This document shows positions 20,967 to 23,956 of a DNA stretch of 23,956 bases, piece by piece. The DNA lies in the IMG/VR virus record IMGVR_UViG_3300034375_011420, positions 1-23,956 of that record. One strand, given 5' to 3'. The position numbers and the translations under genes were made by a program. This DNA comes from a virus. Within the stretch, counting starts at the first letter, position 1; each line of letters starts with the position of its first letter. The notes under the pieces were generated by a model that was given only the letters and a program-made list of their open reading frames with translations, was not told the DNA's origin and did no database searches.

Positions 20967-23789
20967 ACAATTATCATCAAACTCTGTTGGTTCTTCTCCA
21001 AAGTTTTGGTTATTACATGCATCACAGTCGATATAGACTTGATCGATAATCTCATACTGTGCAGTGTCTGTACTAAAGTCGGTAATAGTAACACAGCTTT
21101 GGCATGCATCATTTATTCTAACTACTTCACCTCCAGTGTATGATGTAAATGATGAAACAAATACATTACCACTACCATCACAGTATTGAGCTGCATAAAC
21201 TTGTGGTGTAACAATACCAAAACATGTAGGACAGTCAGGATAAACTGCCGATACTGTAGTTAATGGTTGTACTTGCGAAACTGCGACTACCTTCCAACAA
21301 CCAGCAAATCCATTTAGTGCTACTACATCTCCTATATTTATTGCAGATGTATGTGATACAATTGTTTCGAGAATAGGAAGTACTACACAGTTAGTATCAT
21401 ATCTCTGTATACGATAGACAAAATTTTGTTGGTTGTTATCCAAACAATCTTGACAATCTGTAAATGTTTCAAACCATGCATAATCCCAAATAACGGTACT
21501 TGCAGGATTCATAATTCTAAAACAGTCTGTAGAACCTGTTACACCTACAACATCATTATTATTTAAAGGTACAGGACTTTGGATAATAAAAATATTACTA
21601 CTCAGTGCAGTACAAGTATCGATACGTGCTTCATAGTAATAGAATTGAGTTGGTTGATCCTGATCACTTGGCTTGAAGTTATTTAATTTGATCAATTGTA
21701 CCTTCACCTTGTCTTCAAGTCCAACAGGCGCATCGACGATTTTTTCTGGTCTATAGTATGTACCATCTACAAAGATAACATCGTCAAATGAGAATTCTAT
21801 TAGGTCAACTGCGTCTAATACAAAGTAACCTGTTAGTCTTCTACTAAACTTGTTGTATAGTGAAGAAATATAGTCACTCCAATAGCGATTGAATAGACTA
21901 GTACCAAGTTCTCCATTTATTCCAAATAGTGTTAGGTCTCCGTAGTATGGAAACTGAATATTCCAATTTAGTTGTATGTCATTTACACTTGGTGGCCAAT
22001 TCTCATGGTAGCTTGCAAGTGGGTATTCTGTTTGCGGTTGCGCTGTTCCACCTTGTGCCATATACCATGTATTTAGTCCAACTGTTTGTAGACCATTATA
22101 AAATAGGAATCTTGTGTTAGGACTAATAGGTTCACTTTTACCATCTTCTGAAGTATAGAGCTTTGGAATTACAAATGGACTATTACTTGCTGCACCATCT
22201 ATTTGGGCAAACGGTGTAGGTGACCATTCTGTAGTTACATCTCTTGTGTCTTTGAGTAACTCACTACCACTATCAAAGTTTAGTTGGCCATATACTTCTT
22301 TTAATGCTGTTTGGTTATAGTTATTGATTAGATCTTCATCCTCTGCACCTTTGAATTCTATACGATCACTCTGTGTAAAGAAGAGAGGTTCTAATACTGC
22401 ATCTTTTGCCCTGTCTAATTTATCAGTCCAATCGAATATATCACCACTTGCGATATAGTCAACCCATGGTTCGATGATAAATGTAGTTGGATTTCCCTTT
22501 TTTGGTGCCATTACCAATCTAAATGTAGTTAGTAGATCTTTGATAAAATCGATTTGCTTGTATTCACAGTCAAGGTTATTTACAGGATTGAAAATACCTG
22601 GAGCTGCTGTACATCTAAAGATTCCATTCTCGATTGCTGCAACATCGGTAGTCGGTGTGAAGTCTACTGCAAACTGAACTGTTTGACCTGCTGTTAGGTT
22701 TAGTGTAGCATTCACTGTAATAACTCCGATTGAATTACTACTACCACTTGCAATTTGACTACCATTTCTGAGAAGAATTGCAGTAGCATATGCTGTAGTT
22801 CCTATATCAGGTTGTACTGTTACTCCAGTACTTGCTTGGAATGTGTAACTACCAGTTAGTGGTGCAGTATATGCATAATGTGTTAGAATTGGACCAGTAC
22901 TTGTAGGGTTGAAGTTATTACCTGGATCACTTGATTCGTTATTTATTGGTACTACTATTAGACTCGTAGCTTGTTGTACGAGAGTACTTGAGGCATTGAA
23001 TAGGTTTTCACTCTCATTTACTTGTGCCTCAATGTTAGTATCGTTACCAAATGCAGAAACATAGAGTTTCTTGAATAGGTTACTATCAATAAAGTTAGAC
23101 TCATAGCTGTAATCAGTACTATCAAAGACTGCATCTACTAGCGCCTTTGCTCTAATCATTGGTTTGAATCTTTCAGGTTCTAATGGCCAATTAGAATCTG
23201 TAAATGTCTTTGGGAAAAGCGATGCATCTACTTTGATTTCTGATTCTAATGCAAGTCCTGTATTACCATACGTATTACCATGATCGATTAGTGGGTAAAT
23301 CACATCACCATTGAGTAGACCATCTGTAGGTCCTCCTTCAGGATATGCTTGCCATGAACCTGTAACATTTGCATAACTCATAGTGTGTACGAGATCAAGG
23401 TTTAGTTCACACATTGGGCTATCACCTAATGCACTTGCAAAGTCACGTGTTTCTCCAAGAAATACAATCTCATAGTCATAACGATCTAGGTCCTCGTTCT
23501 TGTAGATCTTTTGTAATCTGATATGGCCTTCACGGAATGGTTCTCCATCAATTAGTATTTCTGCTGTCTTCTTTACAGTTACATCATAGTCAATACTGTC
23601 TACATAAAAGGCAGCTTTGAAGAAGTCATTATTGTGTGCAGTTCCAGGTACTCTAAATGTACGAGTAAATGCACTAGTCGCATCAGTTGAAGTAATGTCC
23701 TCTACTGAAAGGTTTATCTTGATTGGTGACTCTTCATATAGATCTAACCAATACTGAGTTCCGTCATTATAGACTCGTAATTGTACCAT
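20946..23789 (-). CDS. Large tail/baseplate-type protein with cysteine-rich repeats
   Basis: 947 residues. The N-terminal third ('YWLDLYEESPIKINLSVEDI', 'DATSAFTRTFRVPGTAHNND', 'YDVTVKKTAEILIDGEPFRE', 'YDYEIVFLGETRDFASALGD') has the appearance of a tail tip or baseplate hub-type protein seen in environmental phages. The middle is a beta-rich region with 'GPILTHYAYTAPLTGSYTF' and a later part ('YWSDYISSLYNKFSRRL', 'LIEFSFDDVIFVDGTYYRPE'). The last 227 residues have 14 cysteines in three ~70-residue repeats, each with Cys, a CF/CW-type or CxxC turn, and a final CxxC (779/782, 853/856, 922/925). Directly upstream of the tape measure. Tail-tip role is inferred. Confidence 0.75.
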   Translation of the reverse strand: MVQLRVYNDGTQYWLDLYEESPIKINLSVEDITSTDATSAFTRTFRVPGTAHNNDFFKAAFYVDSIDYDVTVKKTAEILIDGEPFREGHIRLQKIYKNEDLDRYDYEIVFLGETRDFASALGDSPMCELNLDLVHTMSYANVTGSWQAYPEGGPTDGLLNGDVIYPLIDHGNTYGNTGLALESEIKVDASLFPKTFTDSNWPLEPERFKPMIRAKALVDAVFDSTDYSYESNFIDSNLFKKLYVSAFGNDTNIEAQVNESENLFNASSTLVQQATSLIVVPINNESSDPGNNFNPTSTGPILTHYAYTAPLTGSYTFQASTGVTVQPDIGTTAYATAILLRNGSQIASGSSNSIGVITVNATLNLTAGQTVQFAVDFTPTTDVAAIENGIFRCTAAPGIFNPVNNLDCEYKQIDFIKDLLTTFRLVMAPKKGNPTTFIIEPWVDYIASGDIFDWTDKLDRAKDAVLEPLFFTQSDRIEFKGAEDEDLINNYNQTALKEVYGQLNFDSGSELLKDTRDVTTEWSPTPFAQIDGAASNSPFVIPKLYTSEDGKSEPISPNTRFLFYNGLQTVGLNTWYMAQGGTAQPQTEYPLASYHENWPPSVNDIQLNWNIQFPYYGDLTLFGINGELGTSLFNRYWSDYISSLYNKFSRRLTGYFVLDAVDLIEFSFDDVIFVDGTYYRPEKIVDAPVGLEDKVKVQLIKLNNFKPSDQDQPTQFYYYEARIDTCTALSSNIFIIQSPVPLNNNDVVGVTGSTDCFRIMNPASTVIWDYAWFETFTDCQDCLDNNQQNFVYRIQRYDTNCVVLPILETIVSHTSAINIGDVVALNGFAGCWKVVAVSQVQPLTTVSAVYPDCPTCFGIVTPQVYAAQYCDGSGNVFVSSFTSYTGGEVVRINDACQSCVTITDFSTDTAQYEIIDQVYIDCDACNNQNFGEEPTEFDDNCREFDGV
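20949..21629 (-). repeat. Three ~70-residue cysteine-rich protein repeats
   Basis: Cys at 726, 756, 779, 782; 801, 831, 853, 856; 870, 896, 899, 922, 925; plus 941. The first two units share the spacing C-x29-C-x21/22-CxxC; the third is slightly shorter and has an added CxxC. Conserved surroundings are a Y..(R/Q)-D/C start, GDVV or GEVV before the second Cys, and a DC..C end. Confidence 0.75.
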
Positions 23790-23790
23790 A

Positions 23791-23956
23791 TTATCCTCTT
23801 TGTGAATTCAAGTTGATCGCATTTACTAGTGTTATCTCTAATTGGAATAACTTGTTCTTGCGATATGTTTTCTCTACTATAGATTTATTCTTGATAGTAG
23901 CAGCATACTGGTTGCCTTCACCATCGATGTATTGTACGTCTGGTGAGAAGAACATA
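23791..23956 (-). CDS. C-terminal end of an upstream tail-module gene (partial)
   Basis: 54 residues are visible, ending at a TAA (23791-23793) one base before the next ATG. An ATG at 23953-23955 is in frame, but the true start may lie beyond the window. The visible part is 'MFFSPDVQYIDGEGNQYAAT' then 'KSIVEKTYRKNKLFQLEI', a small beta/basic segment. Tight spacing to the 947-residue gene suggests one tail operon. Function unknown. Confidence 0.7.
   Translation of the reverse strand, partial: MFFSPDVQYIDGEGNQYAATIKNKSIVEKTYRKNKLFQLEITLVNAINLNSQRG

Overview
The window reads as part of the genome of a long-tailed double-stranded DNA phage (or prophage) of a Bacteroidetes, probably flavobacterial, host. 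The DNA is AT-rich. Almost every gene is on the minus strand and packed with 1-4 base overlaps of the ATGA or TAATG type. Start codons are mostly preceded by A/T-rich sequence (often AATT-ATG or AAT-ATG) rather than a Shine-Dalgarno. Two plausible promoters fit the Bacteroidetes TTTG / TAnnTTTG pattern. Several proteins remind me of tailed phages recovered from marine metagenomes. That impression is from memory of sequence style, not a search. TAA, TAG and TGA all end genes, so the code is standard.

Layout, in the direction of transcription (right to left). 23956-18962: tail module with the end of one gene, a 947-residue tail protein with a cysteine-rich repeated C-terminus, and a tape-measure-like protein. 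18959-14660: head module with an XkdF-type maturation protease, a small holin-like membrane protein, a scaffold-like protein, the major capsid protein and a tail-tube-like protein. It is interrupted at 16898-17570 by a plus-strand cassette (48-residue protein, UUCG-loop terminator, degenerate GIY-YIG protein). 14553-10456: an Ig-like structural protein, the portal, a collagen/YadA-like fibre, a head-tail connector and a second holin-like protein. 10436-7596: a protein of 18-residue repeats, a second YadA-like fibre and a GT9-like glycosyltransferase, the last flanked by two near-identical terminators. 7349-4523: small regulatory and replication genes (a winged-helix protein carrying iteron-like DNA, a sigma-like factor, small unknowns). 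4523-1: small and large terminase, a GIY-YIG endonuclease, a chaperone-like protein, tail-completion and gp10-like neck proteins, and the start of a large tail protein that leaves the window.

How it works together: the regulatory genes would redirect transcription, terminase packages through the portal, protease and scaffold build the HK97-fold head, and connector, neck, tube, tape measure and the 947-residue protein make a flexible (siphovirus-like) tail; no sheath is visible. The two fibres and the repeat protein are candidates for host recognition, and the glycosyltransferase could modify host surface sugar or the fibres. No DNA polymerase, helicase, integrase, endolysin, tRNA or CRISPR array is visible here.

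The most striking non-gene signal is a 13-base leader (TAAACTAAACAAA) placed exactly 11 bases before the start codons of scaffold, major capsid and tube genes. Other signals are a palindrome over the predicted start site of the capsid operon, iteron-like repeats in a replication-type gene, direct-repeat terminators flanking the glycosyltransferase, and a long hairpin whose loop holds the stop codon of the 947-residue gene.
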